From Pholiota molesta (taxonomy: Eukaryota > Basidiomycota > Agaricomycetes > Agaricales > Strophariaceae): a DNA stretch of 64,000 bases. Shown piece after piece: positions 63,401 through 64,000 of this stretch; the first letter of the stretch is position 1; the number at the start of each line of letters is the position of its first letter. The notes beneath the pieces are model-generated. The model had not been told where the DNA came from and ran no database searches. It saw only the letters and a list, made by a program, of their open reading frames with translations. A program made the position numbers and the translations under genes. Where the stretch lies: NCBI GenBank assembly GCA_014925825.1, contig JACGCK010000001.1, forward strand, positions 124,001 to 188,000. The letters are read 5' to 3'.

Positions 63401-64000
63401 CTCGCAAGTCCTCTTATATCGAGGTAAATCGATCACAACTTACATTTACTGCAGTTCATTCCGAATGCTGATATACTTTTCGCTTTTCAGGTCGAGTTGC
63501 CAATCAGAGCCGATTTCAGCGATTCACACAATCTATCTCTCAACCCCTTTCCAGTGGCACACAACGACTCCCAAATCAACCTGCTCAATATCAATTATCT
63601 CAATTTAGACATTCTCCCAGCTCTATCGCTTCCAGGAAAAGAGAAAGACCTCAAATGGCTATCCATCCATTCTGGAACGATGTTTTCCGACGCCGAAAAG
63701 CAGGCGAAAGCACACCCCGACCAAGAGGAGCGAGGAGCATTTGTCAACCTGAAGGAGAGTATCGGCTGTATGCTTCTAAAATACGCTGGATTGCAATTGG
63801 ACAATGCTAAGGATTGGTCAAGCATTTTTGGTCTCACTGATCCACGAAATGGCGGCGTCTACACCTTGATCTTCGTCAACGCGATTAAACTCGACTTGGC
63901 CTCTCACTCAGTCGTTATCGATGCATGCGTAGTGCCCCTGGTCGACAAAATCATGTCAAAAATAAGGCCCGCTTTACAGGCCCTGTTAAACCGCAAGTTC
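60442..64000 (+). CDS. DUF4470...MYND zinc-finger gene, copy 3 (runs off the right edge)
   Basis: Start MAHPVIWPKKLFFYPIGNTP; exon 1 60442-60613, then a short exon (NRHLDFTCCDWEPAVL). Next is a long exon 60776-63423 (ARNILLLTMIVDG...RIARKSSYIE), then 63491 to the edge (VELPIRADFSDSH...). The frame is intact throughout, unlike copies 1 and 2. Conserved DUF4470-type features are PVCLTQGLSPEKSAEILLLGCGDPRSILYTVYADL and DGVAIDAVWSIFYHFFLDK. Within the long exon, residues encoded by 62112-62399 come from an inserted TIR element, adding 96 codons without a stop. The C-terminal MYND finger, present in copies 1 and 2, lies beyond the window. Role unknown; MYND proteins usually bind partners. Confidence 0.85.
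62114..62399. mobile_element. 286-bp TIR element inserted in frame in MYND copy 3
   Basis: Perfect 26-bp inverted ends (CTGTACCATTTCGATCGATT...; 62114-62139 and 62374-62399) are flanked by TA on both sides (62112-62113 and 62400-62401). Removing the element and one TA restores NFRN|MGIANFNKQ, in line with copy 1 (NLRN|KGSITNISKQ). The inserted 288 bp are exactly 96 codons with no stop. Short direct GGGACACGGGAC words occur near both ends. Too small to code a transposase, so moved by an enzyme encoded elsewhere. Confidence 0.93.

Overview
The window looks like nuclear DNA of a mushroom-forming basidiomycete (Agaricomycetes). Genes are dense and lie on both strands. Most are cut by many short GT-AG introns (about 45-65 bp). 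Several families here are typical of that class: HET-domain proteins, caspase-like proteins with long unknown tails, kinase-like proteins and DUF4470/MYND zinc-finger proteins. No rRNA, tRNA, CRISPR or bacterial operon structure was recognised.

Layout. 1-8.4 kb: the 3' end of an unrecognised family gene, a caspase-domain protein that has lost its catalytic Cys, a HET-domain protein, and an M28 metallo-aminopeptidase. 8.9-17 kb: one large TRP/FLC-type membrane channel gene. Its first intron (about 4 kb) holds a complete 3.4-kb DDE transposon with a near-complete transposase, 26-bp terminal inverted repeats (TIRs) and a TA target duplication. 17.4-23.8 kb: a secreted amidase-signature protein with a frame break, an Atg22-type vacuolar effluxer, and the house-cleaning ITP pyrophosphatase (HAM1). 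23.9-27.5 kb: three paralogous hotdog-fold thioesterase-like genes. 28.3-35.1 kb: a predicted pseudokinase and a Boi-type SH3-SAM-PH polarity scaffold with a CH-like C-terminus. 35.9-39.8 kb: a DHA1 multidrug transporter and an omega-like glutathione transferase that needs a 4-nt microexon. 40.3-47.1 kb: a probable Arb1-like RNAi protein, the U5 snRNP 40-kDa WD40 protein, and cullin-1. 47.7-64 kb: three direct tandem copies of a DUF4470...MYND gene, interrupted by an alpha-arrestin gene and a 535-bp TIR element. The third copy carries a 286-bp TIR element inserted exactly in frame.

Together these are mostly housekeeping functions (ubiquitin ligase scaffold, arrestin adaptor, splicing factor, nucleotide sanitation, vacuolar export, polarity) among lineage-specific expansions. 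Single-base losses, often in short homopolymers, break the frame in genes that are normally conserved (cullin-1, U5-40K, amidase, Arb1-like). This suggests consensus-sequence indel errors, so pseudogene calls here, including MYND copies 1 and 2, are provisional. The most unusual observations are the in-frame TIR element in MYND copy 3, the 4-nt GST microexon, the transposon nested in a TRP intron, and the catalytically dead relatives of a caspase and a kinase.
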